Assembly (NCBI GenBank): GCA_963738575.1
Contig: CAVTWY010000004.1
Coordinates: 1,326,072 to 1,390,071, forward strand
DNA: 64,000 bases
From: CAVTWY01 sp963738575
Lineage (GTDB): Bacteria > Pseudomonadota > Gammaproteobacteria > Burkholderiales > Burkholderiaceae_C
Reading direction: 5' to 3'
This document shows, piece by piece, positions 25,204 through 34,311 of this stretch; position 1 is the stretch's first letter; the number at the start of each line of letters is the position of its first letter. The notes below the pieces were generated by a model. The model searched no databases, was not told the DNA's origin, and saw nothing but the letters and a program-made list of their open reading frames with translations. Position numbers and translations under genes: made by a program.

Positions 25204-25644
25204 GTGTCGGAATACAACTTCGAGGGTACGGATCGTCTGGCGCTTGACCCTAAAGGTCGAGTGACGATACCCGCCCGCCACCGACAGGTTTTGGGTGCCA
25301 TTGCCAACGATGAGTTGACGATCACCAAAGGCCAAAACGGCGAATTGATGGTCTTTCCGCGCCCGCTGTGGATTGAATTTCGAGCCCGCGTGCAGGCCTT
25401 GCCGATGGAGGCGAGCAACTGGCGCCGCGTGTTCTTGGGAAGTGCCATGCCCGTGGCCGTGGACAGCGGTTCACGCGTGTTGATTGCACCCGAGCTGCGC
25501 AAATTTGCCGAGCTCGACCGCGAAGTTTTGCTGGTCGGCGTGGGTCGAACGTTTGAACTTTGGGACGCGGCGCGATTTGCGGCGCTCGAGGCGGCGACCC
25601 TGGGCACGGTCATGCCCGAATCGCTTCGCAACATGGTTTTGTGA
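25204..25644 (+). CDS. mraZ: Transcriptional regulator MraZ
   Basis: A 146-aa protein with two SpoVT/AbrB-like halves, each with a DxxGR-type motif: LDPKGRVTIPARHR near residues 13-26, and VDSGSRVLIAPELR near 84-97. MraZ represses the dcw operon and, as known in other bacteria, is opposed by the downstream methyltransferase. Start is a GTG 6 nt after the last MraZ box, with no strong Shine-Dalgarno sequence, which suggests weak translation. It is the first gene of a continuous cluster to lpxC, and its stop overlaps the rsmH start (TGATG). Confidence 0.93.
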   Translation: MSEYNFEGTDRLALDPKGRVTIPARHRQVLGAIANDELTITKGQNGELMVFPRPLWIEFRARVQALPMEASNWRRVFLGSAMPVAVDSGSRVLIAPELRKFAELDREVLLVGVGRTFELWDAARFAALEAATLGTVMPESLRNMVL

Positions 25645-26600
25645 TGGGAGACGCAGACCCATGGCAACACACCCCCGTCTTGCTCAGCGAATCGGTCGAT
25701 GCGCTGGCAATCAAGCCAACAGGCACTTACATCGATGGGACGTTTGGGCGCGGAGGTCATGCCCGATCAATTTTGCAGCAATTGGGGCCCCATGGCCGAT
25801 TGATTTGTTTCGACAAAGATCCGCAGGCCATAGCGCATGCGTCTGTGTTGGCCAACGACACAAGGCTCATGGCGGTTCACGCCGACTTCTCCGCGATGGC
25901 ATCGGCGCTTCACGCGCTGGGGGTTTCATCAGTCGATGGCGTTTTGCTCGATCTGGGGGTGAGCTCGCCCCAGATCGACGATGCGTCGCGCGGCTTTAGT
26001 TTTCGATTCGAGGCGCCGCTTGATATGCGGATGGACACGACTCGCGGCGAGACCGCGGCCGATTTTTTGGCGCGCGCTGACGAGCGGCATATTGCAGAGG
26101 TGATTCGGGACCATGGGGAAGAACGGTTTGCTGTATCGATTGCAAAAGCGGTTGTTGCTCGGCGTGAAAGTGGGCAGCCCATTCGAAGCACCCGCGAACT
26201 GGCCGAGCTCGTGGCTCGCACGGTCAAAACCCGCGAGCCGGGCCAGGACCCAGCGACGCGCACATTTCAGGCACTTCGGATTCACATCAATGCCGAACTT
26301 GAAGCCCTCGCGGCGGGCCTTGAGGCTGCGCTGATGTTGCTTGCGCCCGCAGCACGATTGGCGGTGATCAGCTTTCACTCGCTCGAAGACCGCGTGGTAA
26401 AGCAGTTCATCGTGCGCGAGAGCAAGGCGGTGTATGACCGCCGTGCCCCGTTTGCACCGGCGCCTGCGCTGCGTCTGCGTGCGCTGGCACGCATCAAGCC
26501 GTCAAGCGCTGAAGTGGCTGGCAACCCCCGCAGCCGTTCGGCGGTGCTGCGTGTGGCCGAGCGCACCAACGAGCCGTTTGTTGCGGGGGCCGCTGCATGA
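25644..26600 (+). CDS. rsmH: 16S rRNA (cytosine(1402)-N(4))-methyltransferase
   Basis: A 318-aa AdoMet-dependent enzyme (MraW) that methylates C1402 in the ribosomal P site. It opens with WQHTPVLLSESVDAL, followed by the AdoMet loop GTFGRGGHARSIL, the DLGVSSPQIDDASRGFSF block and FHSLEDRVVKQF near the C-terminus, all hallmark MraW motifs. ATG 25644 overlaps the mraZ stop and is favoured over the longer upstream frame from 25560. Confidence 0.96.
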   Translation: MGDADPWQHTPVLLSESVDALAIKPTGTYIDGTFGRGGHARSILQQLGPHGRLICFDKDPQAIAHASVLANDTRLMAVHADFSAMASALHALGVSSVDGVLLDLGVSSPQIDDASRGFSFRFEAPLDMRMDTTRGETAADFLARADERHIAEVIRDHGEERFAVSIAKAVVARRESGQPIRSTRELAELVARTVKTREPGQDPATRTFQALRIHINAELEALAAGLEAALMLLAPAARLAVISFHSLEDRVVKQFIVRESKAVYDRRAPFAPAPALRLRALARIKPSSAEVAGNPRSRSAVLRVAERTNEPFVAGAAA

Positions 26601-26881
26601 CCAAGTTGAACCTGATCTTGGTCCTGGCACTGCTTGTCAGCTGCTTTTATCTGGTCACCACGAGCCATGACGCGCGCCTGCGATTTGCGGCCATCGACCG
26701 CGCCAAGACCGAACAGAACAAGCTCGCGCTAGAGCACACGCGCCTGGAGGCTGAGCGTCAACAACAAACCACCTCGCTCAACGTCGAGCGCAAGGCTCGC
26801 GACCAGCTGCGGATGCGCACCGTCAATCCGGCGGTGACGCAGTATGTGCAAGACATCCCTGCAGCTGCCAGCGTTAAGTAA
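26597..26881 (+). CDS. ftsL: Cell division protein FtsL
   Basis: A 94-aa bitopic membrane protein. One N-terminal transmembrane helix (LNLILVLALLVSCFYLV) is followed by a periplasmic coiled-coil (LRFAAIDRAKTEQNKLALEH and beyond). FtsL joins FtsB and FtsQ in the divisome and activates FtsWI. The ATG overlaps the rsmH stop, and ftsI begins 2 nt after its stop. Sequence is weakly conserved in this family, so the call leans on size, topology and position. Confidence 0.9.
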   Translation: MTKLNLILVLALLVSCFYLVTTSHDARLRFAAIDRAKTEQNKLALEHTRLEAERQQQTTSLNVERKARDQLRMRTVNPAVTQYVQDIPAAASVK

Positions 26882-26883
26882 CC

Positions 26884-28701
26884 ATGCTCAGCCGCATCAA
26901 ACATGCGCTGCAAGGCGCTTTCACCCAGACTCAAGCTCGCGGCAAAAGCAAGCGCTCGGTCAACTACGTCTCCAGCCCGCTGCTGGCCAGCAAGACGCCG
27001 CCTTGGCGCTCGAAGTTCATTGTCGCCGTGGTGGGTGGTGCCTTCTTGGTGTTGCTGGGTCGTGCCGTCTTTGTGCAAATTTTGGGTGCAAGTTTTTACG
27101 TGCAGGAGGGTGAAAAACGCTACGCACACACCATGGACGTGCCGGCCAGCCGTGGCCGCATCACCGACCGCAATGGTCAGTTGCTGGCCACCAGCGTCAC
27201 AGCGCCTTCAATTTGGGCCATCCCCAAAGACCTTGAGGCCACACGCGAGCAGCGCCGCCGTTTGGCCAAAGCACTCGGTTTAACACTTGACGAGTTGGAG
27301 GATCGACTGGACGACAACCCTCGCTTTGTTTGGTTGCGGCGCCAGGCTGATGACGCGCAAGGCAAGGCGGTGCATGCGCTGGGTATCAAGGGCGTGCACG
27401 AGGCCCGCGAGTACCGTCGTCGGTACCCCGAAGGTGAAGCCGCCGCCCACGTGGTGGGTTTCACCAGTGTCGAGGACCGAGGGCTCGAAGGGGTTGAGTT
27501 GCAGTTTCAGCGCGACTTGCAGGGCTCCTCGGGCAGCCGTGCGGTGGTCAAAGACCGCTTGGGCCGCGTTATTGAAGACATCGGCGAGCCCACCGATGCA
27601 GTGCATGGTCGCGACGTTCAATTGTCGATCGACGCCAAAATTCAACACGTGGCGTTTCAGCGCTTGAAGGACGCCGTGTTGGCGCACCGGGCCAAGTCGG
27701 GCAGTGCCGTGGTGATCGACGTGCAAACGGGCGAGGTGCTGGCGTTGGCCAATTACCCAAGCTACGACCCTTCGGAGCGCAAAGGACTGAGCGGCCCTCA
27801 GCTGCGCAACCGTGCGCTCACTGATACGTTTGAACCTGGCTCCACGGTCAAGCCATTTGTTGCTTCGTTGGCACTGCAAAGTGGACGTGTCACCCCGCAA
27901 ACTGTGTTGGATGTGTCGCGGGGCTCGTTGCAGGTGTCGGGCTTCACCATCCGTGACTCGGGTGACCACAAGCAGCTCAGCGTGGCTGAGGTCGTTCAAA
28001 AGTCGAGCAACATCGGCACCGTGCGCCTGGCGATGGCCATGCAGCCGCGCGAAATGTGGGAGCTCTACGCACAGCTCGGGTTTGGTCAAAAGCCCGACCT
28101 GCAGTTTCCGGGTGCGGTATCGGGTCGGCTGCGGCCTTACAAGTCCTGGCGGCCGATTGAGCAAGCGACGATGAGCTATGGCTATGGCCTGTCGGCCTCC
28201 TTGTTCCAAATTGCACGCGCTTACACCGTGTTTGCGCGCGACGGTGAATTGACGCCCGTCACCATGCTGAAGCAGCCCAAACCCGTGGCGGGTGTGCGCG
28301 TGCTTGACGCCAAAACGGCGCGTGACGTTCGCGGCATGTTGCAGATGGCGGCCACCGTGGACGGCACCGCCAAACAAGCGTTGACGATGGGTTACTCGGT
28401 TGGCGGCAAAACGGGCACGGCCTTCAAGCAAGAGGGCGATGGCTACTCCAAAGACAAATACCGCTCCTGGTTCGTTGGCATTGCCCCCATCAAAGACCCT
28501 CGGGTGGTGGTGGCCGTGATGGTGGACGAACCGGGAACCAAACAGCACACTGGCGGTGACGTCGCCGCCCCCGTGTTCAGTCAGGTGGTTCAGCAAACGC
28601 TGCGGATCATGAATGTGACGCCCGACGTCGAGGTCAAACCTCAATACATGGTGCAGGCCCAAACAGCCGCACCGGCTGACGCAGCGAAAGGCCCCAACTG
28701 A
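26884..28701 (+). CDS. ftsI: Peptidoglycan D,D-transpeptidase FtsI (penicillin-binding protein 3)
   Basis: A 605-aa septal transpeptidase. It has a short cytoplasmic tail, one transmembrane helix near residues 45-68, a pedestal domain (PASRGRITDRNG near 88-98) and a C-terminal penicillin-binding domain. The three active-site motifs are Ser320-Thr-Val-Lys323, Ser374-Ser-Asn376 and Lys509-Thr-Gly511. It cross-links septal peptidoglycan together with FtsW. The stop overlaps the murE start (TGATG). Confidence 0.96.
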   Translation: MLSRIKHALQGAFTQTQARGKSKRSVNYVSSPLLASKTPPWRSKFIVAVVGGAFLVLLGRAVFVQILGASFYVQEGEKRYAHTMDVPASRGRITDRNGQLLATSVTAPSIWAIPKDLEATREQRRRLAKALGLTLDELEDRLDDNPRFVWLRRQADDAQGKAVHALGIKGVHEAREYRRRYPEGEAAAHVVGFTSVEDRGLEGVELQFQRDLQGSSGSRAVVKDRLGRVIEDIGEPTDAVHGRDVQLSIDAKIQHVAFQRLKDAVLAHRAKSGSAVVIDVQTGEVLALANYPSYDPSERKGLSGPQLRNRALTDTFEPGSTVKPFVASLALQSGRVTPQTVLDVSRGSLQVSGFTIRDSGDHKQLSVAEVVQKSSNIGTVRLAMAMQPREMWELYAQLGFGQKPDLQFPGAVSGRLRPYKSWRPIEQATMSYGYGLSASLFQIARAYTVFARDGELTPVTMLKQPKPVAGVRVLDAKTARDVRGMLQMAATVDGTAKQALTMGYSVGGKTGTAFKQEGDGYSKDKYRSWFVGIAPIKDPRVVVAVMVDEPGTKQHTGGDVAAPVFSQVVQQTLRIMNVTPDVEVKPQYMVQAQTAAPADAAKGPN

Positions 28702-30230
28702 TGGCCGTCACGCCCCTGCGCTCACCCGATGCTGCTGCCCGCTGGCTTCGCGAATGGGTGCGCGGCTCGCTTCGCACCGACAGCCGCTTGGTACAGCCTG
28801 GCGACGGCTTCATCGCATGGCCAGGGTACGGCACCGATGGTCGCCGCCATGTTCAAGCGGCGTTTGACGCTGGCGCCACCACGTGCTTGGTGGAGCAAGA
28901 TGGGTTGCACGCTTTTGGCCTGGATGACGCGCGTGTGGCGTCGTTGCCTGGCCTCAAAGCGGCCACGGGCGACATCGCCGATGCCTACTTCGGGCAGCCC
29001 AGCGCATCGATCCAAGTGGTGGCTGTCACGGGCACCAACGGAAAAACATCCAGCGCTTGGTGGATTGCACAAGCGCTCTCGGGCTTGGGGCAACCCTGCG
29101 GCGTGGTGGGCACCTTGGGCGTGGGGGTGCCACCGGTTGACGGCCAATCAGGCAGCCTCGCATTCACCGGCCTGACCACGCCCGACCCTGTGCTTTTGCA
29201 TCAAACCCTGCGCACTTTTGCCGACCAGCGCTTTGTGGGCTGTGCCATGGAGGCGTCTTCGATCGGCTTGGACGAACACCGTTTGGTGGGCGTGCGCATC
29301 GCTGTGGCGGTGTTCACTAACTTGACGCAAGACCACCTTGACTACCATGGTTCGATGGAAGCCTATGGTGCTGCCAAGCGAAAACTGTTTGCGTGGCCGG
29401 GGTTGCAGGCGGCGGTGATCAATGTCGACGATGTCGCCGGCGCGCAGTTGGCCGAGTCACTGGCAACTCAGCCCAAGCTTGCTGTTTGGACGACCTCCAT
29501 GGCTGACGCGGGCAAAGCCCGGCTGCGCGCCACCCACGTTCACTACCTCGACGGGGGCTTGGCCTTCGACGTGCAAGAAGACGGCAGCGATGCGTTGGTG
29601 CCCGTGCGCAGCACCCTGATTGGTGACTACAACGTCAGCAACTTGCTGGGTGTCTTGGGTGCCTTGCGCGCCTTGAACGTTTCACTGTGTGACGCCGCTG
29701 CCTGCGTGCTGCGACTCACCCCAGTGCCAGGCCGCATGCAATGCTTGGGAGGCACGGGGCAGCCGCAGGTGGTGGTCGACTACGCCCACACCCCCGACGC
29801 CTTGGACAAAGCGATCACCGCGCTGCGCCCATTGGCGCAATCGCGTGGGGGTCGGTTGGTTTGCGTCTTTGGTTGCGGTGGCGACCGTGACCCTGGCAAG
29901 CGTGCACGCATGGGCGCGATCGCCGCCCAGCGGGCCGACGCGGTGGTGCTCACCAGCGACAACCCGCGCGGCGAATCACCGCAAAAAATCTTGGCCGACA
30001 TCGCTGCGGGTGTGCCGGCAGGTTGTTCAGCGTCGATGATGGAAGATCGCCGCGTGGCCATTGAGCACACGGTGTTGGCGGCCATGCCTGAAGACGTGAT
30101 TCTGGTGGCTGGCAAGGGCCACGAAGACTACCAAGAAGTGCGCGGTGTTAAGCGCCCCTTCAGTGACGTGGCCGTGGTGCAGGGCGCGTTGGCCCAGCGC
30201 GTACACGTGCAGGGGCAACGCGCATGTTGA
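28701..30230 (+). CDS. murE: UDP-MurNAc-L-alanyl-D-glutamate-2,6-diaminopimelate ligase
   Basis: A 509-aa Mur ligase that adds meso-diaminopimelate to the peptidoglycan precursor with ATP. The P-loop is VTGTNGKTSSAWW (near residue 110), followed by FTGLTTPDPVLLHQ, EASSIGLDEHR, FTNLTQDHLDYHGSMEAY and VVDYAHTPDALDKAI. TSDNPRGESPQKI contains the DNPR motif that selects diaminopimelate in Gram-negative MurE. It overlaps murF by 7 nt. Confidence 0.96.
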   Translation: MAVTPLRSPDAAARWLREWVRGSLRTDSRLVQPGDGFIAWPGYGTDGRRHVQAAFDAGATTCLVEQDGLHAFGLDDARVASLPGLKAATGDIADAYFGQPSASIQVVAVTGTNGKTSSAWWIAQALSGLGQPCGVVGTLGVGVPPVDGQSGSLAFTGLTTPDPVLLHQTLRTFADQRFVGCAMEASSIGLDEHRLVGVRIAVAVFTNLTQDHLDYHGSMEAYGAAKRKLFAWPGLQAAVINVDDVAGAQLAESLATQPKLAVWTTSMADAGKARLRATHVHYLDGGLAFDVQEDGSDALVPVRSTLIGDYNVSNLLGVLGALRALNVSLCDAAACVLRLTPVPGRMQCLGGTGQPQVVVDYAHTPDALDKAITALRPLAQSRGGRLVCVFGCGGDRDPGKRARMGAIAAQRADAVVLTSDNPRGESPQKILADIAAGVPAGCSASMMEDRRVAIEHTVLAAMPEDVILVAGKGHEDYQEVRGVKRPFSDVAVVQGALAQRVHVQGQRAC

Positions 30231-31607
30231 CGCTGGCCCAAGCACATGCCTTGTTGCCGACCGCTCAGCTGGTGGGTGATCCTGCCATCGTCATTTCGCG
30301 CGTGCACTCCGACACGCGCAGTGTCATGCCTGGCGACTTGTTTGTCGCGCTGCAAGGCGAGCGGTTCGATGCCCATGCGTTTTTGGCCCAGGCGATTCAA
30401 GCGGGTGCCGTGGCTGTGATGGCCGAGCGCGGTGAGTTTGCTCACGGCTTGAAGGTCATGCATTCGCAGGCGGGTTTGACCGCGTTGTCGCAGGCTTGGC
30501 GGCAGCGCTTTCACCTTCCCATGATCGCGGTCACTGGAAGCAATGGCAAGACCACGGTCACGCAAATGATTGCGTCGATTTTGCGGGCTTGGTTGGGTGA
30601 CGGCGCCCTGGCCACTGCGGGCAACTACAACAACCACATTGGTGTTCCACTCACCTTGTTGCGTTTGCGCCAGGACGACATGACGTGGCATCGGGCTGCG
30701 GTGGTCGAGTTGGGCATGAACCATCCTGGCGAGATTGCCCAACTTGCGGCGCTGGTGCAACCCACGGTAGCACTGGTTAACAACGCGCAGCGCGAGCACC
30801 AAGAGTTCATGGCCAATGTGAAGGCCGTGGCGCTTGAAAACGGCAGCGTGTTGGCTTCACTGTCACCCAGTGGCGTCGCGGTGTTTCCTGGCGACGATGA
30901 ACACACCGCGCTGTGGCGCGAGCTTGCGGGCACGCACGCCGTGCTCACGTTTGGCGCAGGGCAGCACAGTTTGGCCGATGTCGTTGCCAACGGTGTCTGG
31001 CACGACGATCATTGGTTGCTTCACTTGCGCACGCCCCAGGGTGTCATCACCGCGTCCTTGGCGGTGCCGGGGCAGCACAATGTCATGAACGCAGCAGCTG
31101 CGGTTGCCTGTGCACAAAGCTGCCGGCGCCCCGATGGACGCCATCGCGCGCGGTCTGGCCGAATTTGTACCCGTCAAAGGGCGCTTGCAAACGCATCGGG
31201 TGCGCCTGGGGTCGACGTCCGTGACGTTGGTGGACGATACCTACAACGCCAACCCCGATTCGGTGCGCGCGGCCATCGATGTGCTCGCCATGATGCCGTC
31301 ACCACGTTGGCTGGTGCTGGGCGACATGGGTGAGGTGGGCACGCAAGGCGACGCTTTCCACGCAGAGGTGGGCGACTACGCACGTGTGCGCGGCATTGAA
31401 TCGCTCTGGGTGGCCGGATCGTTGACGCAAAGCACAGCCAAGGCCTATGGCCCTTGTCGGCAGTTTGCCGACGCTGAGGCGGTGGTCGCCTCCTTGGCTG
31501 AAGCACCACCCTGCGCGTCCATGTTGGTGAAGGGGTCCAACTACATGGGCATGGCACGCGTGGTGAAGGCCTTGCAAGCCACGCGGCCAGAGGTGGCGGC
31601 ATGCTGA
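30224..31607 (+). CDS. murF: UDP-MurNAc-tripeptide-D-alanyl-D-alanine ligase MurF, frame broken by a 1-nt insertion
   Basis: The restored product is about 460 aa, normal for MurF, which adds D-Ala-D-Ala to the precursor. The first part has the P-loop AVTGSNGKTTVTQM, NNHIGVPLTLLRL, ELGMNHPGEIAQLA and NNAQREHQEFM, and ends in PGQHNVMNAAAAVACA. The second part resumes at AAGAPMDAIARGLAEF, with DDTYNANPDSVRAAID and LGDMGEVG. The switch is at GCACAAAGC (31113-31121): one extra A in the AAA run explains it. murF is essential, so the break is probably a sequence error. It overlaps mraY by 7 nt. Confidence 0.92.
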
Positions 31608-32782
31608 TCACCTTGGCGCAATGGTTGCAGTCGATGTACCCCGACTCGTTCGGCTGGTTGCGCGTGTTTCAGTACCTGACGTTTCGCGCCGTGATGGCCG
31701 CCATGACGGCGTTGTTGATGGGCTTGGCGCTGGGTCCTTGGGTGATCAACCGCCTGACCGAACTGAAGATCGGGCAACCCATCCGCGAGTACGGTGTTGC
31801 AGCGCACCTGGCCAAAAGCGGCACCCCCACGATGGGTGGGGTGTTGATCTTGTTGTCCATTGCCGTGTCCACCCTGCTTTGGTTCGATTGGACCAACCGC
31901 TTTGTGTGGGTGGTGATGATCGTCACCTTTGGGTTTGGCGCCATCGGTTGGGCTGACGATTGGCGCAAGGTGGTGAAGAAGAATCCCGAGGGCATGCCCT
32001 CACGTGAAAAGTACCTGTGGCAATCGGTGATCGGCTTGGTGGCTGCTTTTTATCTCACCTTCGCAGTGTCCGAAAACTCGTTCATGCGCGTCGTCGAACT
32101 GTTCATCAGTTGGGTCAAGAGTGGCTTTGCCACCGGCCTGCCGCCCAAGGCCGATTTGCTGGTGCCGTTCTTCAAGAGCGTCAGCTACCCCTTGGGCGTG
32201 TGGGGCTTCATCATCTTGACTTACTTGGTCATTGTGGGTTCAAGCAATGCTGTCAACCTAACCGATGGTTTGGATGGCCTTGCCATCATGCCTGTGGTGA
32301 TGGTGGGCTCGGCACTGGGCGTCTTTGCCTACGTGGTGGGTAGCTCGGTGTTCAGCCGCTATTTGTTGTTCCCTCACATTCCGGGGGCTGGCGAGTTGCT
32401 GGTGTTTTGTGCTGCCATGGCTGGCGCGGGCCTGGCCTTTCTTTGGTTCAACACGCACCCCGCCCAGGTGTTCATGGGTGACGTGGGGGCACTGTCGCTG
32501 GGCGGTGCACTGGGCACCATCGCCGTCATCACGCGCCAAGAAATCGTGCTGGCCATCATGGGCGGTGTGTTCGTGGTGGAGGCGCTATCGGTGATGGCGC
32601 AGGTCTCGTACTTCAAGTACACCAAGAAAAAAACCGGCGTTGGTCAGCGCATCTTGAAGATGGCACCGCTGCATCACCATTTTGAGAAGAGCGGCTGGAA
32701 AGAAACCCAAGTGGTGGTGCGTTTCTGGATCATCACGATGCTGTTGTGTCTGGTCGGGCTGGCGAGTTTGAAGCTGCGATGA
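31601..32782 (+). CDS. mraY: Phospho-N-acetylmuramoyl-pentapeptide transferase
   Basis: A 393-aa membrane enzyme with about ten transmembrane helices that links the UDP-MurNAc-pentapeptide to undecaprenyl phosphate, forming lipid I. Motifs are GTPTMGGVLILLSI near residue 72, FGAIGWADDWRKV (catalytic aspartates), SSNAVNLTDGLDGLA and MAPLHHHFEKSGWKE near the C-terminus. The long periplasmic loop after SFMRVVELF is usual for proteobacteria. The stop overlaps murD (ATGA). Confidence 0.96.
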   Translation: MLITLAQWLQSMYPDSFGWLRVFQYLTFRAVMAAMTALLMGLALGPWVINRLTELKIGQPIREYGVAAHLAKSGTPTMGGVLILLSIAVSTLLWFDWTNRFVWVVMIVTFGFGAIGWADDWRKVVKKNPEGMPSREKYLWQSVIGLVAAFYLTFAVSENSFMRVVELFISWVKSGFATGLPPKADLLVPFFKSVSYPLGVWGFIILTYLVIVGSSNAVNLTDGLDGLAIMPVVMVGSALGVFAYVVGSSVFSRYLLFPHIPGAGELLVFCAAMAGAGLAFLWFNTHPAQVFMGDVGALSLGGALGTIAVITRQEIVLAIMGGVFVVEALSVMAQVSYFKYTKKKTGVGQRILKMAPLHHHFEKSGWKETQVVVRFWIITMLLCLVGLASLKLR

Positions 32783-34311
32783 AACACCTTCAAGATGCCA
32801 CTGTTTTGATTCTGGGCCTGGGCACCACGGGCTTGGCGATGGCGCGTTGGTGCGCACGCCACGGTGCAGCGGTCCGCGTTTGGGATTCCCGCGCGCAAGC
32901 GCCTCAAGCGCAAGCGCTGGCGGCACACGTGCCAAGCGCACTTCGCGTCCAAGGCGAGCTCGATGCGTCCTCACTGGACGGGGTGTCGCTGGTGCTCAAG
33001 AGCCCTGGGCTTTCGCCGCTGGACGAGCCGGTTGCCAGTTTGCTTTCTGCCGCCAAACAGCGGCGTGTGCTGGTGCAAGGCGAGTTGGATTTGTTCGCCT
33101 GCGCGTTGGCAGAAATGAAGGTGGCGCAAGCCTACGATCCCAAAGTGTTGGCGATCACCGGCACCAACGGCAAGACCACAACCACGGCGCTCACCGCGCT
33201 GTTGGTGGCGCGTGCTGGCAAGCATGTGGTTGCCGCTGGAAACATCGGCCCATCGATGCTTGACACGCTGTCAACGGCGTGCCTCGACGAGCACGATGCC
33301 ACCGCGTGGCCGCAGGTGTGGGTGCTGGAGTTGTCCAGCTTTCAGCTCGACGGCGTCACGGCGTTTGCGCCTAGCGCGGCCGCCGTACTCAACATCACCC
33401 AAGACCATTTGGACTGGCACGGCAGCATGCAGGCTTACGTGGCCGCCAAAAGCAACCTGTTTGGTACCGACACGGTGATGGTGCTGAACCGGGATGATGC
33501 CTTGGTGGAAGCGATGGCGCCAGCCGTCACCTCAACGCGCGTCAAAGGGTCACGTGGCAAAAAGAAGCTGCAGCCTGTGGTGCGTTTTGGCTTGAACGCA
33601 CCGACAGCGCCAGGCGACTTCGGGTGGGTGGTTGAAGGCGGCATGGCTTGGCTGGTTTGTGCCATGGACGATTCTGCGGGCGGCCACCGCCACGACAGCG
33701 ACGTGCTGATTCAGCGTTTGATGCCAGCCGATGCGATGCGCCTTCGGGGTCGCCACAACGCGGCCAATGCCCTGGCGGCACTGGCGTTGGCAACGGCCAT
33801 TGGGTGCCCACTGGGCCCGATGCTGCATGGGCTTCGTGAGTACACAGGTGAACCGCATCGCGTGGAGTTGGTTGCTTCCATCAACGATGTCGAAGCTTTT
33901 GACGACAGCAAGGGCACCAACGTGGGTGCAACGGTTGCGGCCATTGAGGGCCTGGGCGCTGACCGCGATCCCTCAAAATTGATTCTGGTGTTGGGCGGGG
34001 ATGGCAAGGGCCAAGACTTCGGGCCCTTGGCTCAGCCCGTGGCGCGCTACGTGCGCGCCGTCGCGCTGATTGGCCGTGATGCAGGTTTGATAAAGCAAGC
34101 GCTTCAGGGTTTGGACGTGCTGCAACAAACGCACGCCACGTTGGAGGCTGCCACCCGCTGGTGCTTTGAGAACGCCCGTGCGGGTGACGCCGTGCTGCTC
34201 AGCCCCGCATGCGCGAGCCTCGACATGTTCCGCAACTACGCGCATCGCGCCGATGTGTTTGTTGGCACGGTCAAAGCGATTGCGGGCGAGCATGGCGAGG
34301 TGACTGCATGA
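32779..34311 (+). CDS. murD: UDP-N-acetylmuramoylalanine-D-glutamate ligase
   Basis: A 510-aa Mur ligase that adds D-glutamate. It has an N-terminal nucleotide-binding domain (VLILGLGTTGLAMARW), P-loop ITGTNGKTTTTAL, VLELSSFQLDG, NITQDHLDWHGSM and DDSKGTNVGATVAAIEG. ATG 32779 overlaps the mraY stop, whereas the longer frame from 32746 is not needed. It is about 50-70 residues longer than E. coli MurD, mainly through an insert near 33540-33700, as in other Burkholderiales. Confidence 0.95.
   Translation: MKHLQDATVLILGLGTTGLAMARWCARHGAAVRVWDSRAQAPQAQALAAHVPSALRVQGELDASSLDGVSLVLKSPGLSPLDEPVASLLSAAKQRRVLVQGELDLFACALAEMKVAQAYDPKVLAITGTNGKTTTTALTALLVARAGKHVVAAGNIGPSMLDTLSTACLDEHDATAWPQVWVLELSSFQLDGVTAFAPSAAAVLNITQDHLDWHGSMQAYVAAKSNLFGTDTVMVLNRDDALVEAMAPAVTSTRVKGSRGKKKLQPVVRFGLNAPTAPGDFGWVVEGGMAWLVCAMDDSAGGHRHDSDVLIQRLMPADAMRLRGRHNAANALAALALATAIGCPLGPMLHGLREYTGEPHRVELVASINDVEAFDDSKGTNVGATVAAIEGLGADRDPSKLILVLGGDGKGQDFGPLAQPVARYVRAVALIGRDAGLIKQALQGLDVLQQTHATLEAATRWCFENARAGDAVLLSPACASLDMFRNYAHRADVFVGTVKAIAGEHGEVTA

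Noticed and set aside
27280..28662. A 460-aa minus-strand frame opposite ftsI
   Set aside because: It is very rich in His and Arg with no motifs, and it lies wholly within the well-supported ftsI gene.
31104..31607. A separate 167-aa gene after murF
   Set aside because: It is the C-terminal part of MurF in a shifted frame (DDTYNANPDSVRAAID, LGDMGEVG), not an independent gene.
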